The notes under the pieces are model-generated. The model did not search any database. It saw nothing but the letters and a program-made list of their open reading frames with translations, and was not told the DNA's origin. Below are positions 1 to 8,083 of a stretch of DNA of 64,000 nt, piece after piece. Source of the DNA: Oscillospiraceae bacterium (lineage in GTDB: Bacteria > Bacillota_A > Clostridia > Oscillospirales > Ruminococcaceae); contig JAFWUX010000208.1 in the NCBI GenBank assembly GCA_017523995.1, positions 1 to 64,000 on the forward strand, in the 5' to 3' direction. Positions within the stretch are counted from its first letter, which is position 1, and each line of letters starts with the position of its first letter. The position numbers were made by a program, and so were the translations under genes.

Positions 1-2
1 AA

Positions 3-344
3 CGCGGATGCCTGATCCACTGTCGGAGATATTTTGTCAATGCGCTGCCGAAGGAAAAGAAAGCGCATCCCTCATCGGTTGCAGCGGAAGCGGTCAGATA
101 CTTTGACAGAATATATCATAAGGAAGGTCTGCTGGCGAATATGACCGCAGAAGAACGGTGCAAAGAGCGTCTGGTAAAGATCAAGCCTTTGCTGGACGGG
201 CTTTTTGCGCGGTTGGAAACGGTACAGTACTTGAAGAGCTGTTCTCTCAGCCTGCCGGGACAATCAGCTTGCCATTCAATACTTGATACTCTGAGACAAG
301 GGACAGTTCTTACTGTCCCTTGTCTCAGGCGCTTACCATCATAG
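3..344 (+). pseudogene. IS66-family transposase, C-terminal fragment
   Basis: The reading frame is open from the window edge to a stop at 344 without needing a start codon. It begins with a GC-[L]-I-H-CRRYFVNALP stretch that matches the GCWAHARRKF motif of IS66 DDE transposases, followed by the usual helical C-terminus (MTAEERCKER, IKPLLDGLFARLE). The last ~30 codons read through a hairpin and do not look like transposase, so the gene is broken at about 230. The upstream part lies outside the window or is lost. No intact IS66 partner genes are seen. Confidence 0.75.
291..328. repeat. Perfect 17-bp inverted repeat with 4-base loop
   Basis: Arms at 291-307 and 312-328 are exact reverse complements around the loop TCTT. 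It sits at the broken end of the IS66 fragment. There is no T-tract on either side, so it is not a standard intrinsic terminator; it may be an element end or a structural remnant. Confidence 0.8.
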
Positions 345-461
345 GGGAAGACGCGGTCTATTTGACTCTGTTACATAACTGACGAAAAGAAGCAGCCTGC
401 ACAATTTGCACAGACTGCTTTGGGTGTAAGCGTCAAATATAATACCATCTCAGTATACAAG

Positions 462-492
462 AAAAAGGCTCGCAGTCAACTCAGCGAGCCTT
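462..492 (-). terminator. Rho-independent terminator of the zinc-ribbon operon
   Basis: On the minus strand a 9-bp stem (484-492 with 465-473) is followed by a run of T. It lies 24 bases after the stop of the gene ending at 516. The rest of 345-515 shows no gene. Confidence 0.8.
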
Positions 493-515
493 GATTCATA
501 CAAATCATTTTCAAA

Positions 516-1172
516 TTATACGATTGGTTTGCAGCCCTTAACAATCAAATCGCCAGTCTTTAGATCAGCATTTTTTGTTTTGATCATCAAAACATACGGA
601 TAGCCCTCGCCGGCATTCTGCAAATGCGCTTTGCATTTCTTTATTTCTTCTTTCACATATTTGGCAGGTCTGGCAAGCCAGTCCGGATATCCTTCCTGAA
701 TATTGCGCTGAACATAGCCGATCTCGCCTTCCCAGCTATCGCTGCCGCGGATGATCCTGACTTGATCCGCAAACCAGAAGGAACCGCAGAGAACACGTCC
801 ATACGCATTCGCAATCGGAGACAGCAGCAAGCCGCCCTTTCCGATCACCGCATGTTCCACCTGAAATATCGCGTCATACCAGTTGAATCTTTCTCGTATG
901 GATTCTCTGAATTCCTGTGCTTTTATGACCAGTTTATCATATGCATCTGCCGAAATCTCAGTCATCGGGTCAATCGGCACCGGCTCACGCCCTTTCACCT
1001 GTACTTTATATGATACAGGAAACATCACACGAATCTTACTGGCACAAGGCATACATAGGATTTCTCCGTTTTTCAGTGAAACTCTGGGATCACTGTCGGA
1101 AATATTTACCGCTGAATTGATGATCGTTCTTCCGCAAACAGAACAAATATCATTTTCCTTCTGACTTGGCAT
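516..1172 (-). CDS. Zinc-ribbon protein with EF-Tu domain-2-like C-terminus (copy 2)
   Basis: A 218-residue protein of no assigned function. The start at 1172 is chosen because CCTCCC at 1180-1185 gives a GGGAGG ribosome binding site; the frame stays open further upstream without one. Residues 8-45 carry two CxxC pairs (CSVC, CMPC), a probable zinc ribbon. The C-terminal third has GRVLCG...DQVRI and AGEG...LKTGDLI segments that resemble the beta-barrel domain 2 of translation GTPases (the GRIERG...GDEVEI and ...RGQVL pattern), but no GTPase domain exists. It lies 25 bases after a paralogue with the same layout (1198-1842), so the two are probably one operon. The fold assignment is inference from motif spacing. 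Confidence 0.75.
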   Translation of the reverse strand: MPSQKENDICSVCGRTIINSAVNISDSDPRVSLKNGEILCMPCASKIRVMFPVSYKVQVKGREPVPIDPMTEISADAYDKLVIKAQEFRESIRERFNWYDAIFQVEHAVIGKGGLLLSPIANAYGRVLCGSFWFADQVRIIRGSDSWEGEIGYVQRNIQEGYPDWLARPAKYVKEEIKKCKAHLQNAGEGYPYVLMIKTKNADLKTGDLIVKGCKPIV

Positions 1173-1197
1173 GATCGCACCTCCCGTCGTCTGAGCA

Positions 1198-1842
1198 TTA
1201 TTCCGCAAACAGGATATCTGCCGGATAGACAAAAAATGCCTCCTCCGCGACCCTCATATTTGCGTAACTGCCTTCATAGACCGCTTCGGCATCATAACAA
1301 AGTGAATTGTTCGGGGAATTCATCAGATGCGTCACGGTGATCTGTTCTTCCCGTTCTCTGCGCCGGACATGAAGCACATCCCCGTCGTGAAGTTCTCCGC
1401 AGAGAACACGCGCGACAATTTGATATGGCATCTCCTTATTATACTTCTCTTCGCCGTTATAGCTATTTGTATTTGTTCTTATGATCTTCCAGCAATGTTC
1501 CACCAGAATGGCACACCGATACTGCTTGTATGCAGCAATCTCGGATGCTCTTTTCTGATCCGTTTCATCCAATGCCCGTCTGAATTCATCAAGCGTCATT
1601 TCTTCCACAGGATTGATGAGCGTCCGATACTCATAGTGCTCTGTGGTTGTGCCGCCCGAAAGCATACCGTGCCTATGGTATTTCTTTTCAGACTCTGTTC
1701 GTGTACCTGACTTCACAGGATAAAGAAATCTTGTTTTGGCAGCGCATTTTTCACATACGATCGTCTCGTCGGCTAATCGGTTTACAAATACGCCTTCGCT
1801 GCTCACCGGCGCTCCGCATATGGGACAGAACTCATTCGGCAT
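1198..1842 (-). CDS. Zinc-ribbon protein with EF-Tu domain-2-like C-terminus (copy 1)
   Basis: A 214-residue protein, first gene of a two-gene unit. The start at 1842 is preceded by GGAGGT; an in-frame upstream Met at 1905 has no ribosome binding site. CPIC at residues 5-8 and CEKC about 25 residues later form a probable zinc ribbon. A charged middle region follows, then VARVLCGELHDGDVLHV, ITVTHLM and a final YPADILFAE, which line up with strands of EF-Tu domain 2 (GR..RG..KVGDEVEI, VTGVEM, ..GQVLAK). No nucleotide-binding motif is present. Function is unknown; tRNA, protein or RNA binding are all possible for such barrels. Confidence 0.75.
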   Translation of the reverse strand: MPNEFCPICGAPVSSEGVFVNRLADETIVCEKCAAKTRFLYPVKSGTRTESEKKYHRHGMLSGGTTTEHYEYRTLINPVEEMTLDEFRRALDETDQKRASEIAAYKQYRCAILVEHCWKIIRTNTNSYNGEEKYNKEMPYQIVARVLCGELHDGDVLHVRRREREEQITVTHLMNSPNNSLCYDAEAVYEGSYANMRVAEEAFFVYPADILFAE

Positions 1843-1970
1843 TCGTACCACCTCCGCATATCGTGCTCTTCTTCGATATATGTCTGAATGGATGGATGTT
1901 CTCAAAAGGATCCGAATACACGCTCTGAGACAGGATCACTTCTCAGAGGTAATTGAAAAAATACATATTT

Positions 1971-2000
1971 AGTATAGCATACCATTGGCGAAATTGTCAA
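1971..2000 (-). promoter_or_regulatory. Sigma-A type promoter for the zinc-ribbon pair
   Basis: TTGACA (1995-2000) and TATACT (1971-1976) on the minus strand with an 18-base spacer, about 130 bases upstream of the start at 1842. Confidence 0.75.
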
Positions 2001-2051
2001 GGGACATTCACCTTATCTGAAAACACAGAGGCGTAATTTAGCGTGTTGCTT

Positions 2052-2219
2052 TTATTGCCTGAATGGAAGGATGAGCGTTCCGGGAGAGTGTGAGAGCAGT
2101 TCTGTCAGGTACTGCTCTGTGTTCAGTCCGATAGAACCGTAGTGATGTGCAAATATATCTCGCATACAGTATACATCCAGTGACTTTGCAGACTGATAGA
2201 TACGCCTATTATTTGCACT
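2052..2219 (-). pseudogene. HepT-like (HEPN/DUF86) toxin, C-terminal fragment
   Basis: An uninterrupted minus-strand frame of about 55 codons ends with a stop at 2052-2054. It has no usable start; its only Met is internal. It contains MRDIFAHHYGSI, which fits the R-x4-H-x-Y signature of HepT ribonuclease toxins (R, four residues, H, one residue, Y), preceded by a helix and followed by a short C-terminal helix as in that family. The 5' end runs into the repeat at 2238. I infer a decayed remnant of a HepT-MntA type module; no MntA nucleotidyltransferase partner is seen. Confidence 0.45.
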
Positions 2220-2237
2220 GTGAAAAGAGATTATAAT

Positions 2238-2286
2238 AAAACGAACGAATCTACGGTAAAAACAGCAGCGCCCCGCGGGGCGCCGC
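2238..2286. repeat. GC-rich palindromic repeat, copy A
   Basis: About 49 bases that recur at 4918-4966 with few mismatches. The core is a 16-base perfect palindrome (2268-2283, GCGCCCCGCGGGGCGC) after an AT-rich lead with a TAAAAACAGCA segment. The two copies flank the dockerin gene. The core can form a strong hairpin and may serve as a terminator or mobile-element end. Confidence 0.75.
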
Positions 2287-2421
2287 GTACATTTTGTTAC
2301 TTGATTTCCGGTTTCATATATATCACCTCTGAAATGGTTTTAGTAAAGGTGTATGTTCGTAGACAGGGGAATATGACTATTTTAGAAACCGGGAATTATA
2401 TCAAGCAACTGTTCCAGATAA

Positions 2422-2556
2422 AAATATGCAAAGGCGGTACCGCTGCACCGACAGGAAAAGGATCTGGCATCGAAGCATATTCCGCTGCTGAAAATGATGA
2501 TGTACAACGGGATCCTGACCAAATCAGAGAAATGGTGCCTGCAATTCAACGGTTGA
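2422..2556 (+). pseudogene. IS66-family transposase, internal fragment
   Basis: A 44-codon frame bounded by stops at 2419 and 2554 encodes KYAKAVPLHRQEKDLASKHI and then an N-x-I-L-x-K-S-E-K-W stretch. This matches the KY..AMPLYRQEKE and SE.W region in the middle of IS66 transposases. It is a different part of the protein from the fragment at 3-344 and is separated from it by about 2 kb, so the element was disrupted or two elements decayed here. Confidence 0.6.
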
Positions 2557-2581
2557 TCCTATAAATGTTCTATGAAAACTA

Positions 2582-2610
2582 TTGACAAAGCTGCACGAAT
2601 GCTATATAAT
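2582..2610 (+). promoter_or_regulatory. Consensus promoter for the dockerin protein gene
   Basis: TTGACA (2582-2587), 17-base spacer, TATAAT (2605-2610); a perfect match 75 bases before the start codon at 2686. Confidence 0.9.
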
Positions 2611-2685
2611 CATTATAAAAGTAGCCAAAAGGAAAACTGTCATTGGAGATGAAATATAAAAACGCTTCAGAACGGAGGTATCATC

Positions 2686-4785
2686 ATGAAAGCATTGTCA
2701 TTCGCATCGTGCGCTGCTGCGGCATTTGCGCTGCTTGCAGCTGCACCGGCTCTTTGTCCCCAAGTACAGTTCTGTGCAGCAGCAGAGACGGAAACAGAGA
2801 CCGCGCTCCCAGACTGGATTCCGGGCGATTTTGAAAGCGGAGCTGAACTGCTGAAGCAAAATGGTGAATTGACGATTGAGGGCGACCTGCTGTGCTTTAC
2901 GGAGAAAGAGTATTCCGGAGACTCACGGTATGATTTTCATTATAGTACCGAGTATTTTGAGCCGGTATTCTCGGAGCGCTATGACGCGGGCACGGGTGTC
3001 TTTATGCGTGTGGAACTGCTGCGGGCGATTACGCCGGGCAGCACGGAAATTCACCACATCGACAGCCTTAACGATACGAATTCGACCATGTTCGCACTTG
3101 AGATTGACAGGGATCTGAATATTACGGCGACCAAGCTGCCGGAATGGTGTCCGAAAACCTTTGAAAGCGCACTTTCATTCTATAACAGCTACGGAAAAAC
3201 GCATATCCGGAACGGTTTGCTCTGCACCGTGTTCCATGAGCCTTATCCGCAGGAGGCGAGTTACAGGATTGAAGACCGTTATGCGCTGCGATACACCGGG
3301 GAACAACTCAAATGTCTTTGCTCAGTACGCTTTCGGAGTGAAGACAACTGTTTTCTGGTCAGTATGTTTACAGGTGCCGCGCCCGGTGAAGCAGCAGTCA
3401 CACACTGTGACACCGCAGTGAACGAAGCGCCCTATGAATATACCTTCCGGATTGATGACGCGCTGAATATCAAAGAAACAGATCTGTGCGCATGGGTGCC
3501 GGACTGCTGGGAGGAATTCTTTTTTGCGCGTCCGGAAGATTATGAGGCAGATAGTTTCATCCTGACGCACGGAGGAGATGTCGCATTTCTGCTGGAAACG
3601 ACCGGCGGAACAGGGCATGCGTGGGAGGAAACAGAACATGATCCTGCGTTTATGGAATATGTCGAACGCATCGACTGCACGCGTCTTAAAATCTATGTGG
3701 ACGGCATGGCACCCACCGGCGGAAAAATACAGGAAGTGCGTGTTTACCGTGCGAAAAAGGACGGTCAGACGGAACTCCGGCTCGATCTGATGCCGCCCGG
3801 AACAGGCGCCGAGGCCGCAGAATCTTTGGGCGGCGTCATGCAGATCACGGACGATGCCGACATGGTTCTGCTTCCCGGAGAAGCCCGCGTGACACTCATG
3901 AACGCGGACACCGGCTGTCCGGTCATCATGCAAAACAAATCCTTCTATATCGACTATCTCATCGGAGAAGAAAATCTTGAGCCGTCAGACGGGGAACAGT
4001 ATAATTTTTCCAAATGGGTGGAGATCAAATCGGCGGTCAGCAAGCAGCCGCTCGGTTCTGTTTTTGCAAATGATGATTATAAGCTATGGCTGAACAGCGG
4101 CTCCATGCCGCAGGGCTATTCCTGCAATGCAGTCTATTCAAACGGCGCGTGCGATTCCGGCGACGTGATCACGGTCAAACGGTATACGGATGATATCGCG
4201 GATATTACGGTGAAATTGCAGTTTGCAGCAGAGGGTGACATGAATAACGACGGCGCATTCAGCATTGCGGATGTCGTAATGCTCCAGCGCTGGCTGATGG
4301 GTTCGCTTGAGACTGTGCCTGCAAACTGGAAGGCTGCGGATTTTGTTAATGATGATCAGCTTGATGCTCGTGATCTTACTGTGATGAAGCGCAGGCTGCT
4401 CGGGCGCGATGCTGCAATCGCGGAAAACGGTCTGCTGTTAAAGCTGCACACTTCATACGGCGGCTTCGGTGTCATGGGACAGGATCTCGGCAGAGGAGAA
4501 TTTGATACAGAATTTTATGTCATCGAGGGTGATACCTTCTATGAGATATCCGACGGACACTGGTTCCAGAATGTTCGTGTGAGCAACAAACTGCTCATGA
4601 AGATTGAGAAGATCGAAGCGGATACCGTAACGGTTTCCGTTATCAGTGAGCGTGACGGTGCCAGCGGTGAAAAAACGCTGACCATCGGAAAATCCTACTC
4701 CGTTCCGTCTCGATATGTTGTTTTTGACGGCATCAACTATGATTACGAGATCTGCTTTGAGCAGATTTCGCCCGAATGCAAGTGA
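2686..4785 (+). CDS. Secreted dockerin type I protein with three internal repeats
   Basis: A 699-residue exported protein. GGAGGT precedes the ATG. Residues 1-35 are a signal peptide with an alanine-rich core. The body has three diverged copies of a ~110-residue unit, each opening with a W-x-P signature (LPDWIPGDFES, LPEWCPKTFES, LCAWVPDCWEE). Residues 516-573 form a type I dockerin with two calcium loops (DMNNDGAFS and DFVNDDQLD) each followed by a helix, which would bind a cohesin on a scaffoldin or the cell surface. A ~125-residue C-terminal domain of unknown kind follows. No catalytic domain is recognised, so it may be a structural or binding subunit of an extracellular complex. It has its own consensus promoter. 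Confidence 0.9.
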   Translation: MKALSFASCAAAAFALLAAAPALCPQVQFCAAAETETETALPDWIPGDFESGAELLKQNGELTIEGDLLCFTEKEYSGDSRYDFHYSTEYFEPVFSERYDAGTGVFMRVELLRAITPGSTEIHHIDSLNDTNSTMFALEIDRDLNITATKLPEWCPKTFESALSFYNSYGKTHIRNGLLCTVFHEPYPQEASYRIEDRYALRYTGEQLKCLCSVRFRSEDNCFLVSMFTGAAPGEAAVTHCDTAVNEAPYEYTFRIDDALNIKETDLCAWVPDCWEEFFFARPEDYEADSFILTHGGDVAFLLETTGGTGHAWEETEHDPAFMEYVERIDCTRLKIYVDGMAPTGGKIQEVRVYRAKKDGQTELRLDLMPPGTGAEAAESLGGVMQITDDADMVLLPGEARVTLMNADTGCPVIMQNKSFYIDYLIGEENLEPSDGEQYNFSKWVEIKSAVSKQPLGSVFANDDYKLWLNSGSMPQGYSCNAVYSNGACDSGDVITVKRYTDDIADITVKLQFAAEGDMNNDGAFSIADVVMLQRWLMGSLETVPANWKAADFVNDDQLDARDLTVMKRRLLGRDAAIAENGLLLKLHTSYGGFGVMGQDLGRGEFDTEFYVIEGDTFYEISDGHWFQNVRVSNKLLMKIEKIEADTVTVSVISERDGASGEKTLTIGKSYSVPSRYVVFDGINYDYEICFEQISPECK

Positions 4786-4873
4786 TTTCTGGAGAATATC
4801 CGGAAGAATCGGCGAAGCATTCAAGGACGGTTTGAAGTTCAAAAGAGAGTATATATCTACTGCCTTTGCAAAT

Positions 4874-4895
4874 TGATAGACAAAACTATCATTTT
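4874..4895 (+). terminator. Possible weak terminator after the dockerin gene
   Basis: A 6-bp stem (TGATAG at 4874-4879 with CTATCA at 4886-4891) followed by TTTT. The GC-rich repeat at 4918 just beyond may reinforce it. The rest of 4786-5190 contains no convincing gene. Confidence 0.35.
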
Positions 4896-4917
4896 CGATG
4901 TGAAGAAGGATGATGTT

Positions 4918-4966
4918 AAAACAAACGCATCTACGATAAAAACAGCAGCGCCCCGCGGGGCGCTGT
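4918..4966. repeat. GC-rich palindromic repeat, copy B
   Basis: Second copy of the element at 2238-2286. Here the palindromic core extends to 20 bases (4946-4965) and is followed by TGTGTATTTTA. A shared ACAGGGGAAT segment also occurs about 60 bases (copy B) to 90 bases (copy A) downstream. Confidence 0.75.
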
Positions 4967-5190
4967 GTGTATTTTACAACTATGTTTCAGTTGATGCCAT
5001 GTTCAGCATCCAGTACGATGACAGGGGAATGCGCGGAAGATGCGGTTACTGCATCCGGTGCATTCAATGTACTGCTTTTGTAATCACTTGTCAACATCTG
5101 TTTCGATAATCATTTTCGTACAGGTTGAACAGAAGAACGATTCAACAGTAAAAGCAGTTAGCGTATATTTGACAGCCTACAATTTGCAAT

Positions 5191-6222
5191 TTATCCAATT
5201 TTTGCGTATTCATATTTGATAATGCTGATGTCATCGCCGTCCGAAACGGTTTCGGTTCTGACGGATAATCTTCCTTCGCTGTCGTATTCTTTTTTAAGTG
5301 TGACAACGCGCACAACCGTACCGTTTTCATCATAATTCGAGATAGTCCTCAGAACAAGATTCTGATTGCTGTCATATTCGTATTCTCTTCTTATTTTTGT
5401 TGTGATTTTCCCGTTTGTCAAACAGGTCATTTCCATCAGTGTTTCCATTCCGCTGAGCGGGTCATATGCATATACGGTTTTCTGTTCTTCTTTTTCGTCT
5501 CCCTCAAACCGTACCGTTTCGGTTAAGACTCTGCCCTCCGCATCATAGGTATATTCCGTCGTTTTGTCCGGCTGCCGGACCGTAATCATGTGGCCGCTGC
5601 CGTCATAATCACAATCGGAATTATCTTCTGTTAATACTACGGTCGGCTTGCTCCCGCTGTCATCATACCTTGCATGTTTTTTCCGGAGAAGATTTCCGTA
5701 TTCGTCATATTCATATCTGGTCTGTGAAGAAACAACGCCCTTTTTCATCCCCAGATACGTACAGATTCTGCCGCTGCGGTCATATTTCGTATAATATTCC
5801 TCATTTACGTCGCTCGAATTCATTCGGTGATAAACCTCATCGCCGTTCTCGTTGTATTCATATTCCGCATTCAGAAAAATACAGGAGTTGCCTGGATCAT
5901 CGGGATTTTTGATTGAGAGCAATGTATTGTCATGGTCATCGTTATATACCAGATAAACGCTTTCCTGCTCTCCGGACTGGAAAATGCCGGTCTGGAATTG
6001 CGTGCACTTCACCCTGATGACGGCCTTTGACGGGATCTCATCCGAGAGCGCACGTTCGGCATACGCTTTTGTTGTGATTGTGATTTCTTCCGGCTCCGCC
6101 CATGCTGTGTCAGATGCTGCAGGAGTCGTTTCGGAAACTGGGGTGCTATCGGTGCTTCCGCAGCCGGAGAGTCCTGTCAGGCACAAAGCAGCAAGCATCC
6201 ATGTAAACATTCTGTATTTCAT
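5191..6222 (-). CDS. Lipoprotein with YD (RHS-type) repeats
   Basis: A 343-residue exported lipoprotein. The start at 6222 follows GAAAGAGGG; an in-frame codon at 6252 lacks a site. Residues 1-21 are a signal peptide ending in the lipobox LTGLSGC, so the protein should be lipid-anchored. After a short linker the body is built of YD repeats (YEYDEYGNLL, YTYDAEGRVL, YEYDSNQNLV, KEYDSEGRLS), the short beta-strand units found in RHS and related proteins. It is far too short to form a toxin-enclosing RHS shell and has no toxin domain. Function unknown, probably binding at the cell surface. Confidence 0.85.
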   Translation of the reverse strand: MKYRMFTWMLAALCLTGLSGCGSTDSTPVSETTPAASDTAWAEPEEITITTKAYAERALSDEIPSKAVIRVKCTQFQTGIFQSGEQESVYLVYNDDHDNTLLSIKNPDDPGNSCIFLNAEYEYNENGDEVYHRMNSSDVNEEYYTKYDRSGRICTYLGMKKGVVSSQTRYEYDEYGNLLRKKHARYDDSGSKPTVVLTEDNSDCDYDGSGHMITVRQPDKTTEYTYDAEGRVLTETVRFEGDEKEEQKTVYAYDPLSGMETLMEMTCLTNGKITTKIRREYEYDSNQNLVLRTISNYDENGTVVRVVTLKKEYDSEGRLSVRTETVSDGDDISIIKYEYAKIG

Positions 6223-6361
6223 TATGATATCCCTCTTTCCGCAAAAGTCCATTTGCAGCCTGAAACATCGGATTTCCGGGCAGATTCTGCAGCCAAATTG
6301 TCAACTGCTCGGAGAAGCAAAACAGATACCGTAAGGCTGCATTTATGCTTCCGGCGGTATC

Positions 6362-6391
6362 ATTATATCATGCTTTGTGTATTTCTGTCAA
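6362..6391 (-). promoter_or_regulatory. Promoter for the YD-repeat lipoprotein
   Basis: TTGACA (6386-6391) and TATAAT (6362-6367) on the minus strand, 18-base spacer, 140 bases upstream of the start at 6222. Confidence 0.8.
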
Positions 6392-6584
6392 TCCTATTCA
6401 GGCGGGAGCTAGTTTGTCTCAGTCACCATTGAAAGTCAGATACAAAAGCCGTGAGTTCCAGCATTCATGTCATCCATCGGCTACCTGCAAGTCCCATTCA
6501 TCGCGGCTTTTGGCTTCCTCCTCCGTTTTTTATATCGGAATGTATGTTTGAGCAGATTGCAATCAAACTGTGTTCGGTGCTTTC

Positions 6585-6613
6585 ACTATAACACATTTCA
6601 AGCAAGTTTTCAA
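6585..6613 (-). promoter_or_regulatory. Orphan promoter upstream of the YD lipoprotein
   Basis: TTGAAA (6608-6613), 17 bases, TATAGT (6585-6590) on the minus strand. The expected transcript has a GGAGGAGG but only tiny ORFs, and 9-bp arms (6443-6451 with 6504-6512) that can pair. It may be a second promoter of the lipoprotein gene or drive a short RNA. I see no gene in 6614-6955. Confidence 0.5.
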
Positions 6614-6955
6614 GTGCCAGAGAGAAGAATCTACACTGATGGCGGATAATCGAACTGACATTGTTTCGCCTTGCAGAAAAAAGGAATAATCGTACCTTAA
6701 TTGTCAGTATTTATATTGTCTGTATTGTTCGTGTAATGCTTTTTTGTCAGTATTAAACGATTTCGTCCGAATGATTTTCGGGCGTGTTGCCAGCAAATCG
6801 ACCATTATTTTAGTTATCAAAAATAGCGGCGTTTTTCATGAAATTGTAAAAAACGCTCAAAGAATACCAGTGCTGCACCTATCTGCAATGGCTCTCGATT
6901 TACAAATGGTGCGAGCGAATAGGGTGGATTCTAGAGACTTTTTTTGAATAAGCTA

Positions 6956-6984
6956 TTGTTTATATCAGTAAAATCTGCTATACT
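6956..6984 (+). promoter_or_regulatory. Promoter for the zinc-ribbon flavin-barrel gene
   Basis: TTGTTT (6956-6961), 17-base spacer, TATACT (6979-6984), 57 bases before the start at 7042. Confidence 0.65.
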
Positions 6985-7041
6985 ATATATAAGTAACTGA
7001 ATGTTCACTTTGATTGATTCGAATCTGATTTAGGTGATAGT

Positions 7042-7713
7042 ATGAGTGATAGTAAACTGACTGTTTGTTCAGAGTGCGGCAGCAAATTTATAACTGCCTC
7101 ATCGAAAATGAAAGCATTGTGTCCCGAATGTGCATCGATTCTATACGGATACGAGAATTGTGATCATGTTTTTAAAGACGGAAGGTGTATCAAATGCTTT
7201 TGGGACGGGAGCAGAAGTGTGTATATCCAAAGACTCGAAGACGGCAGGAGTGATAAGATGGATCTGTTTCGTGAAAAGTATACTGTGTTTCTTACGGAAT
7301 TTGGCCTTGGAAGGAAAATGGTTCTTTCAACATCTGAAAACAGCAGAGTATCGTCGCGCATGATGAGTGTGATTCAAATTAATGGCGAATTCTATTTTCA
7401 GACTGATATTACGATGCGAAAATACCACCAAATTTCTGCAAATAACAATATTGCCCTATGTATTGACAATATCCAGGTAGAAGGTAAATGTACGGAGTTA
7501 GGACATCCGCATGGTTACGCTCAGTTCTGTGCTGCCTTTCAGGAGTGCTTCAAAGGATCGTATAATGCCTATACTGCATTGGAGAACGAGAGACTGTTTG
7601 TTGTGACTCCACATTATATAGAACGCTGGGTTTATAAAGAAGGTGTCCCTTATATTGAGGTTTTTGATATCGAAAAGCAGAAATATTGTTGCAGCCAGTA
7701 TTCAGGAAAATAG
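7042..7713 (+). CDS. Zinc-ribbon protein with pyridoxamine-phosphate-oxidase-like split barrel
   Basis: A 223-residue protein preceded by AGGTGA. Residues 9-30 hold CSEC and CPEC, and CDHVFKDGRCIKC follows, suggesting one or two zinc ribbons. Residues ~85-165 (GRKMVLSTSEN.RVSSRMM through YHQISANNNIALCID and a final VEGKCTELG) match the FMN-binding split-barrel fold of the pyridoxamine 5'-phosphate oxidase superfamily. Members reduce or bind flavins, F420 or heme; the substrate here is unknown. AT-richer codon use than the neighbouring core genes fits the accessory character of this region. Confidence 0.8.
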   Translation: MSDSKLTVCSECGSKFITASSKMKALCPECASILYGYENCDHVFKDGRCIKCFWDGSRSVYIQRLEDGRSDKMDLFREKYTVFLTEFGLGRKMVLSTSENSRVSSRMMSVIQINGEFYFQTDITMRKYHQISANNNIALCIDNIQVEGKCTELGHPHGYAQFCAAFQECFKGSYNAYTALENERLFVVTPHYIERWVYKEGVPYIEVFDIEKQKYCCSQYSGK

Positions 7714-7850
7714 CAAATTGTGTGCGAATAGAGTGCCCGATCATTTCGGTACATTTCATAATTGAATATTCGACCTATATGACACACTATTCAATTCTTT
7801 TTTCATGTGCTGTTTGGATAAACCCTATTCAAATATCCCGAATTAGCGGA

Positions 7851-7881
7851 TTAACGCAGTTTGCCTATACTGTATAGTATA
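7851..7881 (+). promoter_or_regulatory. Promoter with palindromic operator-like site
   Basis: TATACT (7866-7871) and AGTATA (7876-7881) are an exact inverted repeat with a 4-base centre. TATAGT (7873-7878) inside it with TTAACG (7851-7856, 16-base spacer) can act as a promoter for the small gene at 7897. A repressor could bind the palindrome; this is inference. Confidence 0.45.
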
Positions 7882-7896
7882 CGAGGATGATGCCTT

Positions 7897-8076
7897 ATGA
7901 AACACAAGATCAAAGTTAGAGTCCCAGTCGAGAAACGTGGATTATTCGGATTAAAGAAAACGGTGTATGAAATGCGTATTATCGAGGTTGATGAAAAGGC
8001 ATATAAGGAGATGCAAAAGCAAAAAAGGAATCGAACGTTCAATATTGAAGAAATGATGCTGTATGACGAAGTGTAA
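7897..8076 (+). CDS. Small basic protein of unknown function
   Basis: A 59-residue ORF starting with ATG about 10 bases after a GAGG. The protein begins MKHKIKVRVPVEKRGLFGLK and is rich in Lys, Arg and Glu, with a predicted strand-strand-helix pattern and no membrane segment. No family is recognised. Its own promoter-like sequence with a palindrome and the good codon pattern argue that it is real. It is followed after 7 bases by a 36-codon ORF in the same direction. Confidence 0.6.
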   Translation: MKHKIKVRVPVEKRGLFGLKKTVYEMRIIEVDEKAYKEMQKQKRNRTFNIEEMMLYDEV

Positions 8077-8083
8077 AATGATC

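Noticed and set aside
2220..2564. A 114-codon plus-strand ORF
   Set aside because: No RBS; it spans the palindromic repeat and overlaps the IS66 fragment in another frame that gives the real similarity.
4873..5109. A 78-codon ORF after the dockerin gene
   Set aside because: No RBS and it consists largely of repeat copy B; its similarity to the ORF at 2220 only reflects the repeat.
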